This document shows positions 52,404-64,000 of a DNA stretch of 64,000 nucleotides, piece after piece. Position numbers and translations under genes: made by a program. Location: contig NZ_LMIW01000008.1 in NCBI RefSeq assembly GCF_001429185.1, positions 1,184,759 through 1,248,758 on the forward strand, in the 5' to 3' direction. Below the pieces are notes generated by a model. It saw only the letters and a list, made by a program, of their open reading frames with translations. It searched no databases and was not told the origin of the DNA. The DNA comes from Terrabacter sp. Root85 (GTDB lineage Bacteria; Actinomycetota; Actinomycetes; Actinomycetales; Dermatophilaceae). The stretch's first letter is position 1, and each line of letters begins with the position of its first letter.

Positions 52404-53073
52404 GGTCGGCCGCACCGACCCCGGCGAGCGTGTCGAGATGGACGGCACCGTCGATCGCGGGCACGGGCACGACGTGCGGGATGGCGATCGTCGGCACCCC
52501 GGCGGCGGTCGCGGACCGCACCCCGGCAGGCGAGTCCTCGATGGCGATGCAGTCCGCCGGGTCGGCCCCGACGAGGCGGGCCGCCGCGAGGTAGGGCTCC
52601 GGGTGCGGCTTGCCGTGGCTGACCTCGTCCCCGGTCACGAGGTGGTCGAAGGCGCCCTCCGGCAGGCGCCTCACGACCGTGTCGGCGAGCGAGCGCCACG
52701 ACATCGTCACGAGCAGGGACGGCACCCCGAGGTCGCCGAGCTCGAGCAGCAGCTCACGCGCTCCGGGACGCCACGGGACGCGCCGCTCGACCTGGGCGAT
52801 GACCCGCTCGAGCAGGGCATCGATGATCTCGGGCACCGTCAGCGAGATCCCCGACTGGTCGATGATCAGCTGTGCCGAGACCTCGAGTGCGTTGCCGACG
52901 AGCTGGTGAGCGAACTCGTCGTTCCAGACACCCCCGTGGGCCGCGACGAGCTCGTGCTCCGCCTGGATCCAGTAGGGCTCGGTGTCGACGAGGGTGCCGT
53001 CCATGTCCCACAGGACGGCCGCCGGCAGGGCCGGCACCGTGCGGTCGGGGTCGGCGGTGTGCGAGAGGGTCAC
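52366..53073 (-). CDS. HAD-superfamily phosphatase (phosphoglucomutase-like subgroup)
   Basis: This 235-residue HAD enzyme has motif I LWDMDGTLVDTEPYW, motif II LLVTMSW, a lysine at HGKPHPEPYLAAA and motif III CIAIEDSPAGVRSATAAG. A helical cap lies between motifs I and II, typical of beta-phosphoglucomutase-like phosphatases. Substrate unknown. GTG start lies 4 bp after the metH stop, so it is probably co-transcribed with metH. Confidence 0.9.
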   Translation of the reverse strand: MTLSHTADPDRTVPALPAAVLWDMDGTLVDTEPYWIQAEHELVAAHGGVWNDEFAHQLVGNALEVSAQLIIDQSGISLTVPEIIDALLERVIAQVERRVPWRPGARELLLELGDLGVPSLLVTMSWRSLADTVVRRLPEGAFDHLVTGDEVSHGKPHPEPYLAAARLVGADPADCIAIEDSPAGVRSATAAGVPTIAIPHVVPVPAIDGAVHLDTLAGVGAADLTTIVSRLRSPR

Positions 53074-53077
53074 CGGG

Positions 53078-56860
<3,783 letters not shown>

Positions 56861-57095
56861 CGTGGCTCCTCTCGGCGGCACGGGTTTCGTGCCGAGTGAC
56901 GGGACCGGCCCGATTCTACGGACCTGCCGTGTCCGGCGCGTCGCCGCCCGCACTGCGGTCACGCGACGCCAGCGCACGGCATACCCCGTCCGGCCTCACG
57001 CGTGGGGCGCGCCCGCCGGCGGGACTCCGGCGCATCGGTGGCGCCAGGTCCTAGGCTGGAGGTGTGGACGCGAGCGCGCCCACGGTGAAGGAGAC
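56861..57095. promoter_or_regulatory. metH / PAC2 divergent control region
   Basis: On the minus strand TAGAAT (56913-56918) is a good -10 for metH. The predicted 5' leader of about 45 nt contains a perfect 6-bp stem with a 7-nt loop at 56876-56894, just before the Shine-Dalgarno. No cobalamin-riboswitch-like box is visible. On the plus strand TAGGCT near 57053 may serve the PAC2 gene. A CGGCATAC octamer is at 56977-56984. Confidence 0.5.
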
Positions 57096-57953
57096 ATGGT
57101 GCTGGAGTTCGAGGATGTGCCGGAGCTGACCGATCCGGTGCTCATCGCGGCCTTCGAGGGCTGGAACGACGCCGGCGAGGCCGCCACGAGCGCGGTCCGC
57201 CACCTCGCGGAGGTCTGGGACGCGGAGGTCGTCGCGGCCTTCGACCCCGAGGACTACTACGACTTCCAGGTCAACCGCCCCCGCGTGTCGCTCGAGGAGG
57301 GTCGGCGCATGCTGGCCTGGCCCACGACGCGCATCCTCGTCGCGACCGAGACCGGCTTCGACCGGGACGTCGTGCTCGTGCAGGGCATCGAGCCGTCCAT
57401 GCGCTGGCGGGCCTTCTCGATCGAGCTGCTCGAGCTCGCCGACCAGCTCGGCGTCACGACGATCGTCACCGTCGGAGCCCTGCTCGCCGACGTGCCGCAC
57501 ACGCGACCGATCCCGGTCACGGCCACGGCCGAGGACGAGGCGGCGATCCACCGCTTCGACGTCGAGGCCTCGCGCTACGAGGGCCCCACCGGCATCGTCG
57601 GCGTGCTGACCCACGCGGCCTCCGACGCGGGCATCCCGACGGTCTCCGCGTGGGCCGCGGTGCCGCACTACGCCGGTGGCGCCCCGTCGCCCAAGGCGAG
57701 CCTCAGCCTGCTGCGCCGCATCGAGTCGCTCCTCGGCATCACCGTGCCGCACGGCGAGCTCGAGGAGAACGCCCGGGCGTGGGAGCGCGGCGTCGACGAG
57801 CTCGCGCAGTCCGATGAGGAGGTCGCCGAGTACGTCCAGTCCCTCGAGGAAGCGCAGGACACCGCCGAGCTGCCCGAGGCGAGCGGCGACGCGATCGCGC
57901 GCGAGTTCGAGCGCTACCTCCGCGGGCGCGACGACGACCAGACCGGGCGCTGA
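57096..57953 (+). CDS. PAC2 family protein
   Basis: This 285-residue protein of the PAC2 (proteasome-assembly-chaperone-like) family has the opening VLIAAFEGWNDAGEAATSAVRHL, VLVQGIEPSMRWRAFSIELLELADQLGV and AVPHYAGGAPSPKASLSLLRRIESLLG. It corresponds to Rv2125 beside metH. A chaperone role for the proteasome has been proposed by name only and is unproven in bacteria. AAGGAGA precedes the ATG. The C-terminus is acidic. Confidence 0.9.
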   Translation: MVLEFEDVPELTDPVLIAAFEGWNDAGEAATSAVRHLAEVWDAEVVAAFDPEDYYDFQVNRPRVSLEEGRRMLAWPTTRILVATETGFDRDVVLVQGIEPSMRWRAFSIELLELADQLGVTTIVTVGALLADVPHTRPIPVTATAEDEAAIHRFDVEASRYEGPTGIVGVLTHAASDAGIPTVSAWAAVPHYAGGAPSPKASLSLLRRIESLLGITVPHGELEENARAWERGVDELAQSDEEVAEYVQSLEEAQDTAELPEASGDAIAREFERYLRGRDDDQTGR

Positions 57954-58329
57954 CCCTTCCCCCCGCGCAGCCGTCGCCAGGCGGAGCGCGTACGCCGCCC
58001 GGCACCTCGACTGCCCGGTGCTCGCGTCCGAGGGACCTCTGGCCTGCAGGCGTCGCCCTTCAGTCCTGGGAGCTCGAGGGAGTCCGGGGAGTTCTACGGG
58101 ATCGCCTGTGAGGCTTGCTGAGCGGACTGCCGATGGTTGTGCGCGTCCGGCTCTGGCGATGGGCGAACGCTCTTGCCGGTCCCGGTTTGCGCCGTCACAC
58201 CACATTTGAACGTTTCGCCCGTGAGTGTCCGGCTTTGTCGATACGTTGCCCCTCGCCCGCTGCGATTGGCGCGGGAACATCCCCGCGGTCTGATCTTGTT
58301 GGTCCCGCGGTTCATGCAGGGGGTTGTCT
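57954..58329. other. 376-bp junction before the acquired region
   Basis: No supported gene is present. Composition shifts from the GC-rich chromosome to a more mixed style (CATTTGAACGTTTCG near 58203). CCCGCGGT occurs twice near 58281 and 58306. GCAGGGGG at 58316-58323 is the Shine-Dalgarno of the following protease. This may contain the left boundary of horizontally gained DNA; no att site was recognised. Confidence 0.4.
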
Positions 58330-61311
58330 ATGGGCGCTACGCGCCGATGTGTTGTAGCTGCCGTTGTCGCTTTTGCGCTGGCCGCTCCGGCGTCCGCGTT
58401 CGCCGCGGATGAAGGTGGCTCGCTCAGCAGCAAGAAGGAGCAGCTGGAGCAGAAGCATGCTGTCGCCTCTTCGGGGCAGAAGACGGTGGCCGGGTCCGCG
58501 GGAAGGTCCCGTCTCGGCGCGCTGGCCGTTCAGGCGGACCCCGGCCGGGTGGTGGTGTCGGTGAAGATGCGGTCCGGGTCGAGGTCACTGAGCTCGCTGC
58601 GCGACGTGACGCAGTCGGCCAAGGCCATGGGAGGTGTTCAGCGCCGCGCCCTGACCCAGCTCGGGACCGTCTCGCTCGAGGTTGCCAAGGACCGCGCGGA
58701 CGGGCTCGTCAGTCAGCTGCGGCAGCGTCGCGACGTCGCCCGAGTGGACGTCGTGCAGCGCCGAACCCTGTCGTTCGTGCCGAACGACGAGCAGTACGCA
58801 GTGACTGCGCCCTATCTCGACGCCGTCGCTGCTCCGGGCGGGTGGGACGTACAGCGCGGAAGCGCCGACGTGCGTATCGCCGTGGTTGACAGCGGCGTGG
58901 ACGTTTCCCACCCGGACTTGACGGGGCGGGTTGCCAGCTCGTACAACGCGGTCGACCAGACCAGTGACGTTTCCGACGAGATCGGCCACGGCACCTTCGT
59001 CGCCGGGATCGCCGCCGCCACCGGGGACAACGGCGTTGGTGTCGCCGGCGCCTCCATGGGTGCCAGCGTCCTGGCCGTGAAGGTTGCCGACCCGTATGGG
59101 CAGGTGTGGGGCGACGCTGAGGCTGCTGGCATCATCTGGGCCGCTGACCAAGGCGCGAACGTCATCAACCTGAGTCTGTCCGGTGACACTCCGGACCAGG
59201 TGGAATCCGACGCCGTCGCATACGCCGTCAGCAAGGGCGCCCTCGTGGTCGCCGCTGCCGGGAATGACGGCACCACCACGCCGCAGTATCCGGCCGCCTA
59301 TCCGAACGTGGTCGCAGTCGGCGCTACCGATGCGGGTGGCAACCGGGCGCCGTTCTCGCAGTATGGGTCGTGGGTGAGCGTGGCTGCGCCCGGCACGGGA
59401 ATCCGGAGCACGTCCCCAGTCGCTGGAAGCACGTTCTTCCAGCCGGACTACGACACGAGCGACGGCACCTCGTTCTCGACGCCGCTGGTCGCTGCCGAAG
59501 CCGCCCTGCTGTTCTCGCGCAGCCGCACCGCGAAGGCCGCTGACGTGCGAGCAGCCATCGTCGGCACGGCGCACGGATACGTCGGCCTGGGCCTCGGCAC
59601 GGGACAGGTGGACTTCAAGGCCGCTCTCGATGGCTTCACGCCCAACTCTGTCCCGGCCATCACCAGCCCGACTGACGGGTCATCGGTGAACGGCTCGGTG
59701 ACAGTGACGGCCGCCTCGACCGCGCCGAAGGTTCGCTTCTACGTCGATGGCACGCCGCTCGGGTCGGCCGTCACCACCGACAGCGCAACCGGAACAGCCA
59801 GGACCACGTGGTCGACGTGGGGTCTGGGCAACGGCAGCCACACCCTTCGGGCCGTGGACTGCAGCCTCACCACCCTGTGCGCCTCCGATGGTGCCCAGGT
59901 CGGGGTGACCGTCACGAACGCTGCCCCCGTCATCACCTCACCTCTGCCCTCGCAGCTGGTGTCGGGTTCGGCCGCGTTCACCGCGACCGCTCCCGGCGGC
60001 GCCGTCGGCTTCTTCATCGACGGGGTGCGTCGCGGCGTTGACACCAGCGCACCGTTCGCGTTCACGTTCGAGGTCAGCGCCTTGGCGGACGGCACTCACA
60101 CCGTCACCGCGGTCAGCTGCTCGACTGCGACGGTATGCGCCGGGCCGGCGTCGGCTGCGGTGTCCTTCCGAAACCAGTCGCTGCACCCGAAGTTCACAGC
60201 CCTCAGTCCCAGTGTGTTCAGCCCGAACGGTGACGGCAGGTCCGACACGACGAAGCTGACCTACTACCTTCCCGACACCGAAGCGGTGAAGTGGCAGGTT
60301 CGCAACTCCGCCGGCACGGTCGTGCGCGGACCTTCCAGTCTGGGCACGCTAAGCGCGGGCACACGCTCCTTCGTCTGGAACGGACTGACGAACAGCGCTG
60401 CCCGCGTCACGAGCGGCACCTACCGTGTCGAGCTTGTCACGAGCCGGGCGACGAACGCGGGAACCTTGCGGGGCGCTGCCGCCATCAGTGTCCGCGTCGA
60501 CCAGGTCGCCCCGACGATGAGTTCCATCACGGGGAACGGGACTGGTTTCTACCCCTACCCCGACACCTACAGGGACACGTTCTCTCCCGCCCTCACCCTC
60601 AGTGAATCCGCAACGGTCACCCTGACCGTGCGCACCGGCGGAGGCAGCGTCGTCCGGTCGATGACGGGCAACCGCGCCGCCGGCCGGGCCAGCATCACCT
60701 GGAACGGCCGGAACACGGCAGGTTCCCTGGTCGGTGCCGGCACCTTCTACTGGACGCTGACTGCGCAGGACGCTGCCGGTAACCGCCGCAGCACGGCGAA
60801 GTACTCCGTCGTGGTCAGCAGCAAGCGGCTAGTGACCAAGACCGCGACGTTGGACAAGCGAGGCAGCCAGTTCTACTCCGCCGGGGGAAGTGACGACTCC
60901 TGTGCTTGGACGAGCCTGGGCTCCTCCTACTTCTACCCGTACGGGCTGTGGCTGGCCAACACGTGCGACTCCTACTACGGGTTGGAGATTGCTGGCGGGG
61001 TTTACCGGTTCACGCTGCCGGCGGCCGTCAGCTACAGCTCGCTGAAGCTGCAGAGCTACGGCTTCTCGATGGACACCTCGAAGCTCGCGTCGGGGTTCAC
61101 GAAGTGGGGGACGAGCAGCTACGCGTTCACGCCCGAGATCTACACCAGCCCCACGATCGCGTGGCGCACCCTGGGGTCGGTCTCGCCCGCAGGAGTCGTG
61201 AACTCGTCCCGTGTGGTGGAGACCACGGTGTACGTCCCCAACCGCTACTACGACAACGACTACGACATCAGCTACGTCCGTCTGGTCGTCACGTACAAGG
61301 TCCTCGCCTGA
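58330..61311 (+). CDS. Large secreted subtilisin-like serine protease (S8)
   Basis: This 993-residue exported protease has a signal peptide (ATRRCVVAAVVAFALAAPASAFAA) and an inhibitor-like propeptide (about 60-150). The S8 domain has Asp187 (AVVDSGVD), His220 (GHGTFVAG), oxyanion Asn in AAGNDG and Ser381 (DGTSFSTP). Bacterial Ig-like modules follow, with a FlgD-like SPNGDGRSDTTKLTYYLP module and a Tyr/Ser-rich C-terminal beta domain. ATG at 58330 has GGGGG 6 nt upstream. Codon use is less GC3-extreme than its neighbours and it has no GTATGCCG octamer, suggesting transfer. Confidence 0.92.
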   Translation: MGATRRCVVAAVVAFALAAPASAFAADEGGSLSSKKEQLEQKHAVASSGQKTVAGSAGRSRLGALAVQADPGRVVVSVKMRSGSRSLSSLRDVTQSAKAMGGVQRRALTQLGTVSLEVAKDRADGLVSQLRQRRDVARVDVVQRRTLSFVPNDEQYAVTAPYLDAVAAPGGWDVQRGSADVRIAVVDSGVDVSHPDLTGRVASSYNAVDQTSDVSDEIGHGTFVAGIAAATGDNGVGVAGASMGASVLAVKVADPYGQVWGDAEAAGIIWAADQGANVINLSLSGDTPDQVESDAVAYAVSKGALVVAAAGNDGTTTPQYPAAYPNVVAVGATDAGGNRAPFSQYGSWVSVAAPGTGIRSTSPVAGSTFFQPDYDTSDGTSFSTPLVAAEAALLFSRSRTAKAADVRAAIVGTAHGYVGLGLGTGQVDFKAALDGFTPNSVPAITSPTDGSSVNGSVTVTAASTAPKVRFYVDGTPLGSAVTTDSATGTARTTWSTWGLGNGSHTLRAVDCSLTTLCASDGAQVGVTVTNAAPVITSPLPSQLVSGSAAFTATAPGGAVGFFIDGVRRGVDTSAPFAFTFEVSALADGTHTVTAVSCSTATVCAGPASAAVSFRNQSLHPKFTALSPSVFSPNGDGRSDTTKLTYYLPDTEAVKWQVRNSAGTVVRGPSSLGTLSAGTRSFVWNGLTNSAARVTSGTYRVELVTSRATNAGTLRGAAAISVRVDQVAPTMSSITGNGTGFYPYPDTYRDTFSPALTLSESATVTLTVRTGGGSVVRSMTGNRAAGRASITWNGRNTAGSLVGAGTFYWTLTAQDAAGNRRSTAKYSVVVSSKRLVTKTATLDKRGSQFYSAGGSDDSCAWTSLGSSYFYPYGLWLANTCDSYYGLEIAGGVYRFTLPAAVSYSSLKLQSYGFSMDTSKLASGFTKWGTSSYAFTPEIYTSPTIAWRTLGSVSPAGVVNSSRVVETTVYVPNRYYDNDYDISYVRLVVTYKVLA

Positions 61312-61328
61312 CCTGAAGTGGACCCACT

Positions 61329-61359
61329 GGGGCCCCGGTCGCTTTGCGACCGGGGCCCC
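61329..61359 (+). terminator. Terminator of the subtilisin gene
   Basis: Arms 61329-61342 and 61346-61359 form a perfect 14-bp GC stem with a TTT loop, 17 nt after the stop codon. Confidence 0.9.
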
Positions 61360-61402
61360 TGCAGGACGACGCGCCGTACCAATGCCGCGATCCGCGCGTT
61401 CG

Positions 61403-61608
61403 TGCTTGATATGTGGGTGATCCTTCGGGGTCGCCGACGCTCCTACGTTGGGGTGTCCGTTCTCCTCGAGGAGGCCCCGTATGCCGAGCGTTGTGTCGTG
61501 TCCTGTCATGCTTGATATGTGGGTGATCCTTCGGGGTCGCCGACGCTCCTACGTTGGGGTGTCCGTTCTCCTCGAGGAGGCCCCGTATGCCGAGCGTTGT
61601 GTCGTGTC
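61403..61608. repeat. 100-bp direct duplication of the recombinase element's left end
   Basis: Copy 1 (61403-61502) and copy 2 (61509-61608) are identical over 100 bp and separated by the 6 bp CTGTCA. Each contains TATGTGGGTGATC, a GAGGAGG ribosome-binding site and the first codons of the recombinase. Only copy 2 continues into the intact gene, so copy 1 is a stub of a second element end. Confidence 0.93.
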
Positions 61609-62714
61609 TGATTCCGTCCGCTGAGCCTCGGCAGGAGCTGTTCGGCGATCCGCTGCTGGATGCCTACCTGGAGTTCTTGTCCGGGCGCTGTCGGCCGAAC
61701 TCGGTGCTGGCGGCACGGTTCGACCTGAAGGTGTTCTTCACGGTCGTGGCCAAGCCGGTCGAGGCGGTGACGGCCACCGACGTGCTGGGGTTCATCACCG
61801 CCCAACGCAGCGGCGCCCCTCACCTTCCGGACCCGCTGCTCGCTCCGGTCGGCGGTGACACGGTCGGGGTGTCCCTGCGGACCGTGCGTCGCCGACTGTC
61901 CACGGTCGCAGGGCTGTACGCGTTCCTGACCGCCCGAGGCGACGTGCCCAGCAACCCGGTCCCGCGCGGGCTGCCGACTCGCCGCGAACGGCACCGGCCG
62001 TCCCAGGGTGTGCCGTTGGTGCGGGCGCCGCAACGGACGCTGCCGCGGATCCTGACCCCGGTCGAGGTCGACGCCCTCACCACCGCGTTGCGCACGCACC
62101 GGGACCGGGCCATGGTCGCCGCGATGCTGCTCGGCGGGCTGCGGCGCTGCGAGGTCCTCGGGCTGCGGATGGAGGATGTCCGTGCCGCGGAGCGTCGGTT
62201 GTTCATCGCTCAGGGCAAGGGCGGGCACCAACGCTTCGTGCCGATCTCCTCGAGGTTCTTCGAGCACCTGGGCGCCTACCTCGAGCAGGAGCGACCCGCC
62301 GACGCCGACACCGACGTCGTGTTTCTCGTGTTGAAGCGTCCCCGGCGGGGCCGGCCCCTGAGCGCGTACGGCCTCGACGAGGTCCTCGACGGCGCCCGCG
62401 CCAGGGCCGGATTGGCGCACGCGTCCTGTCACGAGCTGCGCCACACCTGCCTGACCCGGCTGCGGGAGGCCGGGATGCCGCTGGAGGCCGTCCAGGCCCA
62501 AGCCGGGCACGCCTCGATCGAGTCGACCCGGATCTATCTGCACCTCGCCGACGACTGGCTCGCCTCCCAGTACCGCCGCGCCGCGGAAGTCATCGACGCC
62601 CAGGTCTTCGCCGGCCAACCAGGGTCGCCCGTGCCGCCTGTCCCGCCGCATCTTCGGGACCATCCAGACCGTCAAGACCGAGCCGCGGTCCCGGGGTTCC
62701 GGAGGCTGAGGTGA
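61587..62714 (+). CDS. Tyrosine recombinase, first of a pair
   Basis: This 375-residue integrase has an N-terminal SAM-like core-binding domain (YLEFLSGRCRPNSVLAARFDLKVFFT) and a catalytic domain with Arg186 (GGLRRCEVLGL). It also has Lys in QGKGGHQRFVP, His282-x-x-Arg285 (HELRHTCL), His in AGHASIES and the nucleophile Tyr317 (TRIYLHL). All catalytic residues are present, so it should be active. GAGGAGG precedes the ATG, which sits in a GTATGCCG octamer. The C-terminal 45 residues are Pro/Arg-rich. The stop overlaps the second recombinase start as GTGA. Confidence 0.93.
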   Translation: MPSVVSCLIPSAEPRQELFGDPLLDAYLEFLSGRCRPNSVLAARFDLKVFFTVVAKPVEAVTATDVLGFITAQRSGAPHLPDPLLAPVGGDTVGVSLRTVRRRLSTVAGLYAFLTARGDVPSNPVPRGLPTRRERHRPSQGVPLVRAPQRTLPRILTPVEVDALTTALRTHRDRAMVAAMLLGGLRRCEVLGLRMEDVRAAERRLFIAQGKGGHQRFVPISSRFFEHLGAYLEQERPADADTDVVFLVLKRPRRGRPLSAYGLDEVLDGARARAGLAHASCHELRHTCLTRLREAGMPLEAVQAQAGHASIESTRIYLHLADDWLASQYRRAAEVIDAQVFAGQPGSPVPPVPPHLRDHPDRQDRAAVPGFRRLR

Positions 62715-63970
62715 GTGGGCCGCTGCTGCTGCCGACCTGGGACCAGCTCGAGGCCACCCACCCGCACGTGGTCGCCACGATGCGCACCTACCTGGCCCAG
62801 GTCGCCTGCGTCCTACGACCCGGCAGCGTCACCGGCGCCGACCTCGCGCTGCGCTCCTTCACCGCCTACCTCGCCACCGAACACCCTGGGCTGCAACACG
62901 TTCGGGACATCGACCGGCCGCACATCGAGGGCTTCAAGACGTGGGTCGCGGCCCGACCCGGACAGAACCAGGCCCGCATCACCCCAGCCACCATCGCCCA
63001 CCGCCTCGGCACCCTACGAGTGTTCTTCACCCGCATCGACGAATGGGGCTGGGACGACGCCCCACCGCGGGTGCCGATGTTCCTGGGTGACGTCCCCCGA
63101 CAGCACCACGCCCTGCCCAAAGCGCTCGATGACCCGAGCGCAGCGAAGCTGCTGCGGGCCGCGCAAGCCGACCGGCGCATGCTCGTCGGGGTCACCGTCG
63201 AGTTCCTCCTACGCACCGGCCTGCGCGTCGGGGAGTACACCGCCCTGAGCTCCGACGCCGTCGTGCTCATCGGCGACACCCACTGGCTGCACGTCCCGGT
63301 CGGCAAGCTCCACGAAGACCGCTACCTGCCGCTGCACCCGCGCATCGTGCAGCTCGTCGACACCTACCGCGCCGCGCACGTCCCGGACGGGCACCCACTG
63401 CTCATCCCGTACGAGAACGGCAGGGCCCTGGACCGGCACGCCGTCACCCGGTTCATCAACACAGCCGGCTCCGCGGCCGGCCTCGGCCACATCCACCCCC
63501 ACCAGCTGCGGCACACCCTGGCCACCCAGGCCATCAACCGCGGCATGAGCATCGAGGCCATCGCCGCGATGCTCGGGCACAAGTCGCTGGACATGACCCT
63601 CGTTTACGCCAAGATCGCCAACCGCACCGTCGCCGAGGAGTACTTCACCGTCGCCGAGAAAGTCGAGGCCCTCTACGCCCAACCCGCCCAGCTGCCCACC
63701 CAGCTGCCCGCCGAGGACCTCGGCCCGAACATGGCCCGGCTCAACCGCGAGCACCACCGCATGCTCGGCAACGGCTACTGCGTCCGGCCCAAGACCATGG
63801 ACTGCCAGTACGAGAACATCTGCGAGTCCTGCACGTTCTTCCAGACCACCATCGAGTTCCGACCCACCCTGCTGGCCCAACGCGCCGACGCCTGCGCCAA
63901 AGGCCAAACCCGACGAACCGAGATCTACGACAACCTCATCACCAGCCTCGACACCACCGAAGCCTCTTGA
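62711..63970 (+). CDS. Tyrosine recombinase, second of a pair, with Cys-rich tail
   Basis: This 419-residue recombinase has Arg172 (TGLRVGEYTAL), Lys in VGKLHEDRYLPLH, His264-x-x-Arg267 (HPHQLRHTLAT), His in LGHKSLDM and Tyr299 (LVYAKI). The last 80 residues hold NGYCVRPKTMDCQYENICESCTFF, a four-cysteine cluster that may bind zinc. This is seen in TnpB-like recombinases of Tn554/RIT-type elements (family knowledge). GTG start is coupled to the first recombinase. The right inverted end begins 4 bp after the stop. Confidence 0.92.
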   Translation: MSGPLLLPTWDQLEATHPHVVATMRTYLAQVACVLRPGSVTGADLALRSFTAYLATEHPGLQHVRDIDRPHIEGFKTWVAARPGQNQARITPATIAHRLGTLRVFFTRIDEWGWDDAPPRVPMFLGDVPRQHHALPKALDDPSAAKLLRAAQADRRMLVGVTVEFLLRTGLRVGEYTALSSDAVVLIGDTHWLHVPVGKLHEDRYLPLHPRIVQLVDTYRAAHVPDGHPLLIPYENGRALDRHAVTRFINTAGSAAGLGHIHPHQLRHTLATQAINRGMSIEAIAAMLGHKSLDMTLVYAKIANRTVAEEYFTVAEKVEALYAQPAQLPTQLPAEDLGPNMARLNREHHRMLGNGYCVRPKTMDCQYENICESCTFFQTTIEFRPTLLAQRADACAKGQTRRTEIYDNLITSLDTTEAS

Positions 63971-63974
63971 CACC

Positions 63975-64000
63975 GATCACCCACATAATGCCGATGACAG
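63975..64000. repeat. Right inverted end of the recombinase element
   Basis: GATCACCCACATA (63975-63987), six unmatched bases and ATGACAG (63994-64000) are the reverse complement of the left-end blocks. An ATG at 63988 opens a frame into the window edge, so a third gene cannot be excluded. Confidence 0.8.

Larger units (their letters stand above)
61503..64000 (+). mobile_element. Two-gene tyrosine-recombinase element with inverted ends
   Basis: The left end CTGTCAT-N6-TATGTGGGTGATC (61503-61528) reappears inverted at 63975-64000, with identical 7-bp and 13-bp blocks and different 6-bp centres. Two overlapping tyrosine-recombinase genes fill the interior of about 2.45 kb. The right end touches the window edge, so it could continue. 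It resembles Tn554 or recombinase-in-trio elements, but only two recombinases are seen. Confidence 0.75.

Noticed and set aside
61403..61608. CRISPR-like repeats
   Set aside because: Only two copies of a 100-bp unit with a 6-bp gap, one running into a coding gene; this is a duplicated transposon end.

Overview
The window comes from the chromosome of a high-GC actinobacterium. The evidence is the complete Pup-proteasome gene set (pafA, pup, dop, prcB, prcA, arc) with pafB/pafC, tatA/tatC and a HelY-type helicase, plus a polyprenol-phosphate-mannose synthase next to Lnt. Gene order (helY-tatC-tatA-pafC-pafB ... pafA ... prcA-prcB-pup-dop ... arc-trmI | recB ... metH | PAC2) parallels the Mycobacterium tuberculosis Rv2092c-Rv2125 region. 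Overall composition would suit Micrococcales such as Intrasporangiaceae; that placement is inference. Genes are tightly packed, often coupled by ATGA or GTGA overlaps, and many lack a leader.

Layout. 0-2.5 kb: envelope lipid genes (fxsA fragment, ppm, lnt). 2.6-8.2 kb: a B12/radical-SAM lysine catabolic cluster (kal, kamE, kamD, kdd divergent from kamA). 8.3-11.5 kb: VOC protein, TetR, aminoacyl-tRNA deacylase and MFS exporter as one coupled operon. 11.5-15.8 kb: Lrp regulator, secreted beta-helix protein, 5'-3' exonuclease, a small Tudor/CarD-like protein and cspA. 16-24.4 kb: helY, lipid kinase, tatC/tatA, pafC/pafB and a DUF3866 gene. 24.5-32.8 kb: two FKBP prolyl isomerases, pafA, a DivIVA-like coiled-coil protein, the prcA/prcB/pup operon and dop. 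32.9-43.9 kb: a pseudokinase-flippase fusion, esterase, PRPP synthetase, arc, trmI, an SSB-like protein, a site-2 protease and a RecB-type nuclease. 44-48.3 kb: aminotransferase and mmsA under a divergent MocR regulator. 48.4-53 kb: an ECF42-type sigma operon, small proteins, a possible split LysR pair and a HAD phosphatase. 53-58 kb: metH and a PAC2 protein. 58.3-64 kb: an apparently acquired tail with a large secreted subtilisin and a two-gene tyrosine-recombinase element with matching inverted ends and a duplicated left end.

How the parts fit. PafA and Dop attach and process Pup, Arc unfolds pupylated proteins and PrcAB degrades them; PafB/PafC are the DNA-damage transcription regulators usually linked to them. 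The kam genes carry lysine through beta-lysine and 3,5-diaminohexanoate, with Kal acting near the end; the cleavage enzyme Kce is not in this window. The aminotransferase/MmsA pair would take beta-alanine-type omega-amino acids to acetyl-CoA or propionyl-CoA.

The two most unusual signals are the octamer GTATGCCG, found by eye at 25 places on both strands and often forcing the rare TAT codon, and the tyrosine-recombinase element at the right edge.
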